A stretch of 64,000 bases of DNA from Sporosarcina sp. BP05 (GTDB lineage: Bacteria; Bacillota; Bacilli; Bacillales_A; Planococcaceae), in assembly GCF_014282005.1 (NCBI RefSeq), contig NZ_JACFTD010000014.1, forward strand, positions 1 through 64,000. The letters run 5' to 3'. Under the pieces are notes generated by a model. That model was not told the DNA's origin. It did not search any database and saw nothing but the letters and a program-made list of their open reading frames with translations. Positions 1 to 8,502 of the stretch are shown here, one piece after another (position 1 is the stretch's first letter; each line of letters begins with the position of its first letter). The position numbers were made by a program, and so were the translations under genes.

Positions 1-41
1 TTGCCCCATATATTCCAGGGCAACTCCATTACTATAGTAAA

Positions 42-188
42 TTATAACGCCCACTTCACTCTTTCATAAATAGCGAGCAGCACGAAGTTCACCGCGGCAC
101 TAATAACCGTACCGTATGCTATTGCTGAAACACCATACGTGTCAATCATCAAATAGATAACCGCAACAGCACCGATAATCTTCATCAT
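42..188 (-). pseudogene. C-terminal remnant of a polysaccharide flippase-like membrane protein
   Basis: A 48-codon frame begins at an ATG one base after the stop of the upstream glycosyltransferase and ends at a TAA. The peptide is hydrophobic: one clear membrane segment, a YGVSAIAYGTVISAA stretch, and a basic tail (YERVKWAL). The Gly/Ala pattern resembles the last helices of Wzx/MATE-type polysaccharide flippases, which are usually 400 or more residues long. I infer that only the 3' end of such a gene survives, fused by deletion to the end of the glycosyltransferase gene. It could also be a genuine small membrane protein; the family assignment is by pattern only. Confidence 0.4.
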
Positions 189-189
189 T

Positions 190-1302
190 TTACTCGTTTT
201 GATCAACCTGCCCCTTCACGGCTGAACGATAAATCGACAATAAGTCCTCTAAAATCGACTTATATGAATGCTGCGCTATTTTCGCCTGCACTACTACTTC
301 ATCGATGACAGTAGAATTCTCATCCAGTGCAGTCCATAAACCTTTCGCCAATGAATCCGGATCTTTCGGCTCAACCAGAATTCCTGCACGGTCTTTCAAC
401 AAATAAGAAAGCCCTCCAACGTTCGTTGCGACTACTTTCGTTCCAGCCGACATTGCCTCGAGTGCAACCAATCCGAACCCTTCATGATAGGAAGGGAGTA
501 CAAGCGCATCAGCCGCAGACATCCAAAGCGCCAAATCGGCTTGACCAAGAGGCTCTTTGAAATGAATATCTTCAACATCCTTTTCTCGGATGAACGACCG
601 TAACTCTTCGACAAATTGACCGTCTTTCTGCGAACCAATTACATACAACGAACTATCAGGGAAGGACATTTTCAGTGAATCAAATGCTTCGACAAGTTCA
701 AGAAGGCCTTTCGCTTGAATCACATTTCCGACAAAGATCAATATTTTCTCTTCTATAGGAAGGGCGAGACTTTCCCTCGCTTCTACTTTAGCTACATAGT
801 TAAAAACGGATGTATCGACACCCATACTCATGACATGCACATTCGTTTCCGGAACTTCGAAGTTATTTATCACATCTTCCCGAAGTTTGTCGCCGACAAC
901 AATGACCGATTCCGCTTGTTGTAAGATTTTTTTTGTCATGTCGGCAATGCGCTGACTCTTTGCCGCCATCTTATCGATATCTCCACCGTGAACAGTCACA
1001 ACATAGGGAATACCAAACACTTTTTTCCCAATCAATGAAATGATTCCTGTTGGAAACGCATAATGCGCATGTGTTAAGGATACATGCTTACGATTTTTCA
1101 TCATGTATAAAATAGAATGGCAAAACCATGTCGTATATTTTTTTAATGCCTGGATTTTCCCTTTTCCAGGACTCTCAATAGCAACCACATCGATATCAAG
1201 ACCAGCAGACTGAAGAAGGCCAACCTGATTTTTCACAAAAAGACCGTATGTTGGATGTTGCGTTGATGGATACATATTGCTGAATACGACTATTTTTCTC
1301 AT
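190..1302 (-). CDS. Glycosyltransferase family 4 (GT-B fold)
   Basis: A retaining glycosyltransferase expected to move a sugar from a nucleotide donor to a polysaccharide or glycolipid acceptor at the cytoplasmic membrane. The N-terminal acceptor domain opens with MRKIVVFSNMYPS and carries the loop YGLFVKNQ and the THAHYAFPTG and VTVHGGDID motifs. The C-terminal domain has the donor-site signature YHEGFGLVALEAMSAGTKVV followed by the GG.SYLL region. An upstream ATG lies 6 codons earlier, but the conserved family start and a GGGGTTGAG ribosome site favour the start used here. It is followed directly by a flippase fragment, so it was probably part of a capsule or exopolysaccharide locus extending left of the window. 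Acceptor and sugar cannot be told from sequence. Confidence 0.85.
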   Translation of the reverse strand: MRKIVVFSNMYPSTQHPTYGLFVKNQVGLLQSAGLDIDVVAIESPGKGKIQALKKYTTWFCHSILYMMKNRKHVSLTHAHYAFPTGIISLIGKKVFGIPYVVTVHGGDIDKMAAKSQRIADMTKKILQQAESVIVVGDKLREDVINNFEVPETNVHVMSMGVDTSVFNYVAKVEARESLALPIEEKILIFVGNVIQAKGLLELVEAFDSLKMSFPDSSLYVIGSQKDGQFVEELRSFIREKDVEDIHFKEPLGQADLALWMSAADALVLPSYHEGFGLVALEAMSAGTKVVATNVGGLSYLLKDRAGILVEPKDPDSLAKGLWTALDENSTVIDEVVVQAKIAQHSYKSILEDLLSIYRSAVKGQVDQNE

Positions 1303-1510
1303 TTCAGTTCTCAACCCCATCTTTCAATAACCTAACTAGTAAGACCTATATTTAGATTCAATAATTATAGCATATCCTCTGACATTCGACCTCCCGACAG
1401 CCAATACTGCAATCTAATACTATTTACTTCCCATAACAAATACACCATTTGATAGAATAGAATCCTGTCAAATGGCGTTTCACGACTACTTATGAATAAA
1501 ATGAAAGCGT

Positions 1511-1538
1511 TGTAATGCTATTGTAATGTAACTGTAAC
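1511..1538 (+). promoter_or_regulatory. Triple WalR (YycF) half-site array
   Basis: Three direct hexamers stand at 11-base steps: TGTAAT (1511), TGTAAT (1522) and TGTAAC (1533), each separated by exactly five bases. The published WalR/YycF box of Bacillus subtilis and Staphylococcus aureus is TGTWAH-N5-TGTWAH, so these make two overlapping perfect boxes. They lie 84-111 bases upstream of an NlpC/P60 wall hydrolase, which is the standard kind of WalR target (lytE, cwlO, yocH). Confidence 0.7.
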
Positions 1539-1621
1539 CTAATTAGAGGTTTAGCTATGCTAAGATATTGACAGATAAAGCACACTCTATTATATGTGCG
1601 AAAGGGGATTTTGAGAACCTA

Positions 1622-2530
1622 ATGAAACGTCTTTTATTATTAGTTTTTGCAAGTATACTATTTTCAACGTCCATCCCGTCCATGGCATCGGCAAATTCTG
1701 CAACTAATCTTGTAAACACAGCTCAATCATATATAGGTACACCTTATTCATACGGAGGGACAACCACTTCCGGTTTCGACTGCTCAGGATATACGCAATT
1801 CGTATTTAAAAAACAAGGGATATCCATTCCTAGAACGACTGACCAACAGTATGCTACGGGAACATCCGTTGCAAAAAGTGATTTGAAAACAGGCGACATT
1901 GTATTCTTCAATACAAGCGGAAGTGGAGTTTCACATGATGGAATTTACATTGGTTCCGGCAAATTCATCCACTCTTCTTCAAGCAAGGGCGTCATGATTT
2001 CATCAATAAACGACCCTGCTTACTGGGGCAGCCGTTATATCGGCGCGAGACGAGTAAATGATTTCACGCCTGGCACTCTCGTCGCATCGGTTGATACACC
2101 AACTGCAGTTAAAAAGGCTGTTACATACGCATCTCGTGCTGAAATTGCTGAGATACTTGTCCAAGAACTGGATTTGGAAAAAACGAGCACTCACTCTTCT
2201 TATTCTGATGTAGCTGCAGATCATCCACAACATGATGCCATCATTGCAGTGTCAGATGCAGGTATCTTCTCTGGTAATAACGGTAAATTTGATCCTAGTA
2301 GTGAAATGACACGTGCGCAACTTGCTAAAGTACTTGTAGGAGCATTCAATCTTAAAGGGTCTACAGAAACTTCCTTCAAAGATGTTCCAAAAGATCATTG
2401 GGCAAGTGAATATATTAACATTCTTTATCACAATGAAATTACAACCGGTTATGGCGATGGTAATTTTGGTCTAAATGATAAAGTTACTGCAAGTCAGTTC
2501 AAGAAATTCACTGATCGTCTCAATAACTAA
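1622..2530 (+). CDS. NlpC/P60 peptidoglycan endopeptidase with C-terminal SLH domains
   Basis: Exported D,L-endopeptidase that cuts stem peptides of peptidoglycan. Residues 1-25 form a signal peptide (MKRLLLLVFASILF, then SMASA). Residues 27-155 are an NlpC/P60 domain with the catalytic triad visible: Cys54 in FDCSGY, His105 in GVSHDGIYIG, His117 in KFIHSSS. Residues from about 180 to the end hold SLH repeats (YSDVAADHPQHDAI, then FKDVPKDHWASEYI with GYGDGNFG), which bind pyruvylated secondary wall polymer and hold the enzyme on the surface. The frame is open 18 codons further upstream from a TTG, but the signal peptide and an AAAGGGGA site select this ATG. The upstream WalR boxes suggest control by cell-wall homeostasis. 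It has its own terminator. Confidence 0.9.
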   Translation: MKRLLLLVFASILFSTSIPSMASANSATNLVNTAQSYIGTPYSYGGTTTSGFDCSGYTQFVFKKQGISIPRTTDQQYATGTSVAKSDLKTGDIVFFNTSGSGVSHDGIYIGSGKFIHSSSSKGVMISSINDPAYWGSRYIGARRVNDFTPGTLVASVDTPTAVKKAVTYASRAEIAEILVQELDLEKTSTHSSYSDVAADHPQHDAIIAVSDAGIFSGNNGKFDPSSEMTRAQLAKVLVGAFNLKGSTETSFKDVPKDHWASEYINILYHNEITTGYGDGNFGLNDKVTASQFKKFTDRLNN

Positions 2531-2540
2531 TTTCTTATTA

Positions 2541-2574
2541 CCGGATGTTCCTTAAATGGAACATCCGGTTTTTT
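2541..2574 (+). terminator. Rho-independent terminator of the NlpC/P60 gene
   Basis: Perfect 11-bp stem CCGGATGTTCC / GGAACATCCGG with a six-base loop, followed by TTTTTT, beginning 10 bases after the stop codon. Confidence 0.9.
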
Positions 2575-2607
2575 AATCTAAAAATTTAAGTATAATTATT
2601 TATTAGC

Positions 2608-2720
2608 ACGTCTGTTGATTAGCCATTTTCTTGCCTAAGATACTGATAAGGTAGGCGTAAAATTCTTCAATTGGACGAGTACGTTTCCGGCTCGCTTTCG
2701 GAAAACTACTCACGGGAGTT
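2608..2720 (+). repeat. Interspersed repeat, head-only copy of the glg-flanking element
   Basis: This stretch matches 20426-20545 along almost its whole length: shared blocks include GTCTGTTGATTA, ATTTTCTTGC, TAAGATACTG, GTAGGCG and GAGTACGTTTCCGGCTCGC. The 3' half also matches the reverse complement of about 16790-16860. Only the first 110 bases of the larger element are present here, ending near an ACTACTCACGGGAGT symmetric patch. It fills the space between two convergent genes and encodes nothing. Confidence 0.75.
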
Positions 2721-2736
2721 TTATATAGTGCTAAGC

Positions 2737-2774
2737 AAAAAAGCGAACAACATGTCCGAAGACTAGTTGTTCGC
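2737..2774 (-). terminator. Rho-independent terminator of the chemoreceptor gene
   Basis: Read on the minus strand: GCGAACAAC ... GTTGTTCGC nine-bp perfect stem with a 14-base loop, followed by TTTTTT at 2742-2737. It sits 20 bases past the chemoreceptor stop. Confidence 0.85.
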
Positions 2775-2796
2775 TTTCGCTATTTCTATTTTACTA

Positions 2797-4488
2797 TTAC
2801 ACTCTGAAATGCTTCATTTCCACTTGAAGATCTTCAGCAAGTTTCGATAATGTTTGTGCACTTGATGAAATTTCCTGATTGACCGCTAGCTGTTCTTCCG
2901 TTGCTGCGCTTGTATCGCCTGCAGCAGCAGCAGCTTCACCACTCAACTGTTCAATTTCGTTAGCACCATGGCTCACGTCTTCTGCCATCGCCTGGATTTC
3001 CTCAATTGCCGCAGAAACCGTTTCGACTTTAGCGGCAACATCCCCGACTGCTTGTTGAATTTCTTCAAAAACTAGACGTGACTGCTCGGTTGCTGCGATA
3101 CCGCTATCTACTCGCCCATTTCCTGCCGTAATGGAAGTGACGGCCCGTTTCGAGGCATTTTGAATCATACTTACCATCTTACCGATTTCCGAGGCAGACG
3201 TCTTCGACTGTTCTGCCAATTTCCGGACTTCCTCTGCTACAACCGCAAAACCTTTACCGTATTCCCCTGCACGTGCAGCTTCGATCGCTGCATTAAGTGC
3301 TAATAAATTCGTTTGCTCCGCAATCGTCGTAATGAGCGTCGTGACTTTTTGAATTTCATTCGAATGCTGTGCCATTTCCTCCATAATTTTGGAAGACTCA
3401 TGGATTGTTGAATGGATCGTCGACATCTGATTTGACATTTCCCCAACTACACTCGATCCTGTCGTAACGAGGTTCGCTACGGTTTCTGCCGCCTGTAGCA
3501 TTTCTTCATTATTCGTCGCAATTTCAGCAACGCCTAATGATAGTTCTTCCATAGATGAACTAGACTGTCCGATAATCCTCTGCTGCTGTTCACTGCCGAT
3601 CAGCTGATTTTCAGCGGTCTTGGCAACCATTTCTGAAGAGGCCATACTTTCTTCGGAACTCGCTGATAATTCTTCTGACTGAACTGCTAATTGAGCAGCT
3701 GAAACGTTGATTTTACGAACCATATTCGCGACATCTGTCCCCATTTTATTGAACGCTGCCGCCATATCTCCAATTTCATCTTTGTTGCTAACCACTAGTA
3801 AATCAATCGTCAAATTCCCTGCCGCGATTTCATTCAAGCCCTCTGTCACAACGCGTACTGGACGCGAGATATTGCGACTGATTAATAAGGAAATTATGAT
3901 ACCAGCAATCGTTGCAAAAATAATCGTACCGATAATAAGTAGTTTCGAAACGGCCACTAAACCTTTCAATTCAGTTCGCGTTTCCTCTAATGCCTTGTAT
4001 TGTCCCTCTTTGATAATCTTTGCATTTTCCAAGACAAGCGAGCCAACATTGGCAGATGCCCGCCCAAGTGCTGATGCTTTGTGATCTTTTCCATCTTGGA
4101 CATTTAATACAATTTCATTTTGCAGATTTAAATATTTTGTTCGAGCCACTTCAAGTTCATCCAATAACATCTGATGGTCTTTATTAAGTAGAATAACGTG
4201 CAATTTGTCGTACAATTCATTGTAACGATTTACATGTTCTGTACGTGTCTCCAAAAGTGAATCATCCTTGAATAACATAAAGCCTCGCACATCATCTTGA
4301 ATTTCGTTGTGCTTTAAGATGAATTCATCTACTAACTCAACTTTTTTTACACGGTCATCTAGTAAAAAGGTATAATCCGAGTTTAGACGAATAGACGTCA
4401 ATAAACCTATCACGCCTACAATTACAAGTAATACCAAAATTGTCGAAAAACCCGCCCATAATTTTCTCGCTACAGTAAATTTCATCAT
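2797..4488 (-). CDS. Methyl-accepting chemotaxis protein
   Basis: Transmembrane chemoreceptor that signals through CheW/CheA to the flagellar motor. Residues 12-34 are the first membrane segment and 182-205 the second, enclosing a helical extracytoplasmic sensor of about 150 residues of the four-helix-bundle (4HB_MCP) kind. HAMP follows at about 206-260 ([15 protein letters not shown]). The cytoplasmic coiled coil includes the near-invariant hairpin tip [20 protein letters not shown] and [15 protein letters not shown], plus Glu/Gln-rich methylation-type helices. Two adjacent ATG codons open the gene; the second (4485) has the better spacing from GTGGGGG. It is monocistronic, with its own terminator; no che genes are in view. 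The ligand cannot be inferred. Confidence 0.93.
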   Translation of the reverse strand: MMKFTVARKLWAGFSTILVLLVIVGVIGLLTSIRLNSDYTFLLDDRVKKVELVDEFILKHNEIQDDVRGFMLFKDDSLLETRTEHVNRYNELYDKLHVILLNKDHQMLLDELEVARTKYLNLQNEIVLNVQDGKDHKASALGRASANVGSLVLENAKIIKEGQYKALEETRTELKGLVAVSKLLIIGTIIFATIAGIIISLLISRNISRPVRVVTEGLNEIAAGNLTIDLLVVSNKDEIGDMAAAFNKMGTDVANMVRKINVSAAQLAVQSEELSASSEESMASSEMVAKTAENQLIGSEQQQRIIGQSSSSMEELSLGVAEIATNNEEMLQAAETVANLVTTGSSVVGEMSNQMSTIHSTIHESSKIMEEMAQHSNEIQKVTTLITTIAEQTNLLALNAAIEAARAGEYGKGFAVVAEEVRKLAEQSKTSASEIGKMVSMIQNASKRAVTSITAGNGRVDSGIAATEQSRLVFEEIQQAVGDVAAKVETVSAAIEEIQAMAEDVSHGANEIEQLSGEAAAAAGDTSAATEEQLAVNQEISSSAQTLSKLAEDLQVEMKHFRV

Positions 4489-4689
4489 TTTCCCCCACGA
4501 TCTTTTATCCTATTTAGATTATATAGCTATTAAGGTATAATAGCACTACTTTTATACCAATTCAGACTACTTAGTGGATCAACGACTTTTCCTATGGATG
4601 AATACAACGCCACTACTTGCATATATCGAATTATACAAAAGTGGTTAACTAAGGAGATTGCATATGACTAACAAGATAAGTTGGTCTGA

Positions 4690-5245
4690 ACACTAATGAT
4701 AAAATCAATCATGCCTATGCATTTTGGGGAAAGTCAATGGCCGTGGCATCCCAATTGATTATAGTGCGACCATTAATATGGAAGGGATTGAAAGCATTGT
4801 CGACGCTGTCGGTGGCATTTCGATCGAGAATGAACTCGATTTCCATGTAGATGATCATGTATTCCCTAAAGCGGAGATCCAATTGGATGGAGAAGTTGCC
4901 CTCATTTAAGTTCGGATGAAGTATGAGAATCCTAGTGGTGATTTCGGTAAACAGAACAGACAAATGAAAATCATCGAAGGCGTTTTACGTAAAGGTGCCT
5001 CTTTAATGGACCTTATGAACTATTAAGGTATTTTTAATGCACTTGGCAATAATGTTCGGACAAACATGACATTCGATGAAATGACAGATGTTCAAAAAAA
5101 ATATTGTTCTGCTTTAGGTAAAGTGGAACAGCTTCACTTCCAAGATGGGAATGGTCAAAAGATGAATGGAATCTGGTATTATCTGTTGGATGACGAGGAA
5201 CTGGTCGAGGTGTCAAAGGTATTGGGGGCACATTTGGGGTTGTAG
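4690..5245 (+). pseudogene. LytR-CpsA-Psr (LCP) family phosphotransferase, degraded
   Basis: Fragments of one LCP domain can be read in order across frame changes and stops: KINHAYAF, then IPIDYSATINMEGIESIVDAVGG, KYENPSGDFGKQNRQMKIIEG, then NNVRTNMTFDEM and a tail ending in VLGAHLGL before TAG at 5243. LCP enzymes attach teichoic acids or other anionic polymers to peptidoglycan. The N-terminal membrane anchor and first third are missing, the middle is interrupted by TAA at 4907 and again at about 5024, and at least one reading-frame change is needed near 4720. A good ribosome site (AAGGAG, 4651) precedes a ten-codon frame unrelated to LCP, so the 5' end appears rearranged. Confidence 0.75.
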
Positions 5246-5336
5246 GTTGTTTCAGTTTTGCGATACGATGTCTACTTGTGCCGAAGCGTTGCCTTCTCTC
5301 ACAATTCCAACGAGAGCTAATTCGACATACGGAATA

Positions 5337-5363
5337 CCCCTATTCGCATTACGCAAATAGGGG
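5337..5363. terminator. Hairpin between the LCP remnant and ugpB
   Basis: CCCCTATT / AATAGGGG stem of 8 bp with an 11-base loop, 17 bases past the ugpB stop on the minus strand. Neither side has a strong T run, so terminator function is weakly supported. Confidence 0.4.
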
Positions 5364-5379
5364 CTTACCTATTATGATT

Positions 5380-6753
5380 CTATTTCTTCGTTTTGTTGGC
5401 AATCTCCATTGCACGATTTGTTGCTTCAGCCGCCTTATCAAGTACTTCTTTTGGGTCTTTCCCTTGATAAAGGTCTTCCAACGCAGTGACAATCTGCTGG
5501 CGTGATTCCGGGAAGACTGAAATTAGCGCACCTTGTGTCGCAAGGCCTGGTACCGTGTCTTGCAACTGATCTACCGTTACTTTGTACTGCGGGAATTCCG
5601 CCCACTTCTCTTTTACATTCTCTTCATCATAGGCTTTTGGGTTAATGGCGAAATAGCCTGTATCCAAATGCCATTGTGCCTGCACTTCTGGCGTTGTTAA
5701 ATATTTCATGAACGCCCATGCCGCTTCTTGTTCTTTTTCAGCGATGCCTTTGGACATCCAAAGCGAAGCACCACCAATTACAACACCGTTTCGCTTCACT
5801 TCATCCGCATATGGGATATAGGCAACACCTACGTCAAATGGCGCTGTCGTGATGGCACCCGCTACTCCTGCTGATGAATCCATATACATGGCAACTTTTC
5901 CGGATGCGAATGCTGCGCGGATATCATCCCAGTTCGTTCCGAAGTTACCGAATGTACCCGCTTTATTCATTGTATCCAAAAAGTCAAAGACATTAAGTCC
6001 TTCTGGTCCGTTAAAGAGTGCTTCTGTTGCGTCTCCTGAACGTCCATTGTCTTCATTGACATATAATCCGCCTTGCGTTGCAACGAGCTGTTCGAAAAAC
6101 CACCCATACGTCAACATGGAGAATCCATACATCTCACCCTTTTTCAGTCTTGCTGCCGCATTGATTACGTCTGAAAACGTTTCGGGTGCTTTTTCAGGGT
6201 CAAGCCCTGCTTCCTTGAACGCATCTTTGTTGTAGACCATTACTGGAGTCGATGAGTTGAATGGCATCGAATAGAGCTCACCGTCGACTTTATAGTAATT
6301 TAGAATATTTTCTTCAAGCTGCGATAAATCATAATTATCTTTATCGATGAATGACTGTATCGGCTCAATATATCCGCTGTCAATCATATACTTTGTACCG
6401 ACTTCGAATACCTGCGTAATGGCTGGCGCGTCTTTTGTACCGCCGACACCACGTAGTTTTGTCAGTGATTCTTCATAAGTCCCTTGGAACTCAGCAACCA
6501 CTTCATACTTATCTTGTGAGTCATTAAAACCCTTAACGATTGAATCGAGTGATTCCTGCCCTGTACCAGACATCGCATGCCAAAATTCAATGGATACTAT
6601 CGCGTCCTCTGATACTGTTCCTTCACTAGCACCTGGTTTGGGTGTTTCCTTCTCATCTTCTTTTGTAGCATTATCACTGTTCGTACACGCTGTCAGAACT
6701 GCCAAACTCAAAATAAGAAGCCAGAAAATTGATGATTTCAATAGTTTTATCAT
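5380..6753 (-). CDS. ugpB: ABC importer solute-binding lipoprotein, glycerol-3-phosphate (UgpB) type
   Basis: Extracellular ligand-binding component of a carbohydrate-family (CUT1) importer. Residues 1-22 are a lipoprotein signal with lipobox LTAC; the mature part has the family-1 solute-binding fold (IEFWHAMSGTGQESLDSIV near the start, then YNKDAFKEAGLDPEKAPETF and AAWAFMKYLTTPEVQAQW). FWHAM and the Ser/Gly after it are typical of glycerol-3-phosphate binders such as UgpB. A GTG nine bases upstream extends the frame but overlaps the AAAGGGG ribosome site, so the ATG is used. It is the last gene of the ugpC-ugpA-ugpE-ugpB run. The glycerophosphodiesterase divergent from that run supports the substrate assignment. 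Confidence 0.85.
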   Translation of the reverse strand: MIKLLKSSIFWLLILSLAVLTACTNSDNATKEDEKETPKPGASEGTVSEDAIVSIEFWHAMSGTGQESLDSIVKGFNDSQDKYEVVAEFQGTYEESLTKLRGVGGTKDAPAITQVFEVGTKYMIDSGYIEPIQSFIDKDNYDLSQLEENILNYYKVDGELYSMPFNSSTPVMVYNKDAFKEAGLDPEKAPETFSDVINAAARLKKGEMYGFSMLTYGWFFEQLVATQGGLYVNEDNGRSGDATEALFNGPEGLNVFDFLDTMNKAGTFGNFGTNWDDIRAAFASGKVAMYMDSSAGVAGAITTAPFDVGVAYIPYADEVKRNGVVIGGASLWMSKGIAEKEQEAAWAFMKYLTTPEVQAQWHLDTGYFAINPKAYDEENVKEKWAEFPQYKVTVDQLQDTVPGLATQGALISVFPESRQQIVTALEDLYQGKDPKEVLDKAAEATNRAMEIANKTKK

Positions 6754-6784
6754 AGTAAGCACCCCTTTGATATAGTAGTGAACC

Positions 6785-7603
6785 TTATTTCAAAGCTCCT
6801 TGAGATAAACCTTTCTGCAACTGCTTCTGTCCGAGAAACAGCAATAACAATGTCGGAATAATGACTACGATAACGCCTGCCATAACCACCCCCCATTCTG
6901 TTCCTGTTTCTTGCGACTGCAATTGCTTTAAGCCAATTTGAACGGTTCGCACGGATTTATTTGTCGTAATAAGCAACGGCCATAAATACATATTCCAAGT
7001 CGTCAAAAAGCCATATGCACCTAACGTGACAAGACTCGTTTTAGAGACAGGCAGGATCACACGCCGGAAAAAGGCGAATTTACTTAACCCTGCGATTTGA
7101 GACGCTTCGTGCAACTCTTTCGGAATCGTTTTGAAATGTTGTCGCAGTAGGAACGTCCCAAATGCCAGTGCAAAAAATGGTAGCGTCAACCCTTGATACG
7201 TATTTAGCCAATCGAGTTTTTGGATAGTGAATTTATTTGGAATCATTGTTGCTTCCCACGGGATCATCATTGTCGATATGAAAAGGAAAAAGATGAAATC
7301 GCGTCCCTTAAAGTGGATGAAAACAAACGCATAAGCAGCAAGACTACACACCGCTAGTTGCCCAAGCATGACGCTTACGGAAACGATGAAACTGTTCAAT
7401 AAGTAATTCAACAATGGCAACCTATCAAACACTTTAATATAGTTATCCAAACTAAATGATTGCGGCAGAAACTTCCCCTGCAATAGTTCGGGCCCTGTCA
7501 TAAATGAAATCAAAAACGCATACATAACTGGAAAGAATACAAGAAATGACGTACTAATTAGCAGGAAGTAGATCCAAATCTTTTTAGGAAGGCTTGTTGT
7601 CAT
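6785..7603 (-). CDS. ugpE: ABC importer permease, UgpE type
   Basis: Inner-membrane permease with about six membrane segments. The cytoplasmic coupling EAA loop reads EASQIAGLSKFAFFRRVILP, which docks on the ATPase. Length (272 residues) is normal for the UgpE/MalG group. Its ATG overlaps the stop of ugpA by four bases (ATGA), so the two permeases are translationally coupled and should be made one-to-one. Confidence 0.88.
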   Translation of the reverse strand: MTTSLPKKIWIYFLLISTSFLVFFPVMYAFLISFMTGPELLQGKFLPQSFSLDNYIKVFDRLPLLNYLLNSFIVSVSVMLGQLAVCSLAAYAFVFIHFKGRDFIFFLFISTMMIPWEATMIPNKFTIQKLDWLNTYQGLTLPFFALAFGTFLLRQHFKTIPKELHEASQIAGLSKFAFFRRVILPVSKTSLVTLGAYGFLTTWNMYLWPLLITTNKSVRTVQIGLKQLQSQETGTEWGVVMAGVIVVIIPTLLLLFLGQKQLQKGLSQGALK

Positions 7604-8502
7604 TGGTAATGGACCCTCCTTTCCCCCAGTTTGAATTGAAGAATAGTCACAACCAAAATAATGATAAACAAAGTGACCGCCTGCGCACTCGCCGTTCCAA
7701 ACTGATAATTGATGAAGGCTTCACGGTAAATGGAGTAAACGATAAGATTCGTCGACGCCGACGGACCGCCTTGCGTCAAAATATCAATCTGGCCGAACGA
7801 TTGGAACGCATTAATGAGTGAAATGGTAATGATGAAAAACAAAGTTGGCGACAACATCGGAAGTGTAATCCGGCGCAACCGGTAAAAATATCCTGCTCCA
7901 TCGATCCTGGAACTTTCATAGAGATGTTCATCAATATTTTGTAACCCTCCAAGTAAAATGAGAAACGAAAAGCCGATATTCATCCAAATCGTCGAAATGG
8001 AGACGGATAGAAGTGCCCACTGCGGATCAAGCAACCACTGGATTTGTGGTAAATTCAACAAGCTCAGTAGCCGATTGAACATCCCCATACTCGGATTAAA
8101 CATGAATAACCAGATGACGGATGAAGCGGCTACGGAAATGCCCATTGTCGACGAATACACTGTTCGAAAGAATCCAATTCCCTTCAGTTTTTCATTCGCT
8201 AACAAGGCGAAAAATAGCGCCAAGACGATGCCAATGGGTACTGTGTATAAGACAAATAACCCGGTTGCTTTCATACTGTTGATAAATGCAGTGGACTCTA
8301 GTAAATAACTATAGTTTTCAAAGCCAACCCATATCGCGGCATCTCCATTTTGGTCAGTTAAGAAAAAACTTAAGTAAATTGTTCTAAACATTGGATAAAA
8401 GACAAACACTGAAAAGAGGAGAATCGATGGCAATAAATAAAGAAGCGCAGTTCTGCCATTCGCCGTCTTTTTCCAGATTCCAGGCTTTTCAAGCGAAGTC
8501 AT
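7600..8502 (-). CDS. ugpA: ABC importer permease, UgpA type
   Basis: Second permease of the importer, 300 residues with six predicted membrane segments and an EAA loop at YESSRIDGAGYFYRLRRITLP. The N-terminus is longer than in UgpE, with LLYLLPSILLFSVFVFYPM as first helix, typical of the UgpA/MalF side. The start overlaps the ugpC stop by four bases (ATGA) and its own stop overlaps ugpE in the same way. Confidence 0.88.
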   Translation of the reverse strand: MTSLEKPGIWKKTANGRTALLYLLPSILLFSVFVFYPMFRTIYLSFFLTDQNGDAAIWVGFENYSYLLESTAFINSMKATGLFVLYTVPIGIVLALFFALLANEKLKGIGFFRTVYSSTMGISVAASSVIWLFMFNPSMGMFNRLLSLLNLPQIQWLLDPQWALLSVSISTIWMNIGFSFLILLGGLQNIDEHLYESSRIDGAGYFYRLRRITLPMLSPTLFFIITISLINAFQSFGQIDILTQGGPSASTNLIVYSIYREAFINYQFGTASAQAVTLFIIILVVTILQFKLGERRVHYQ

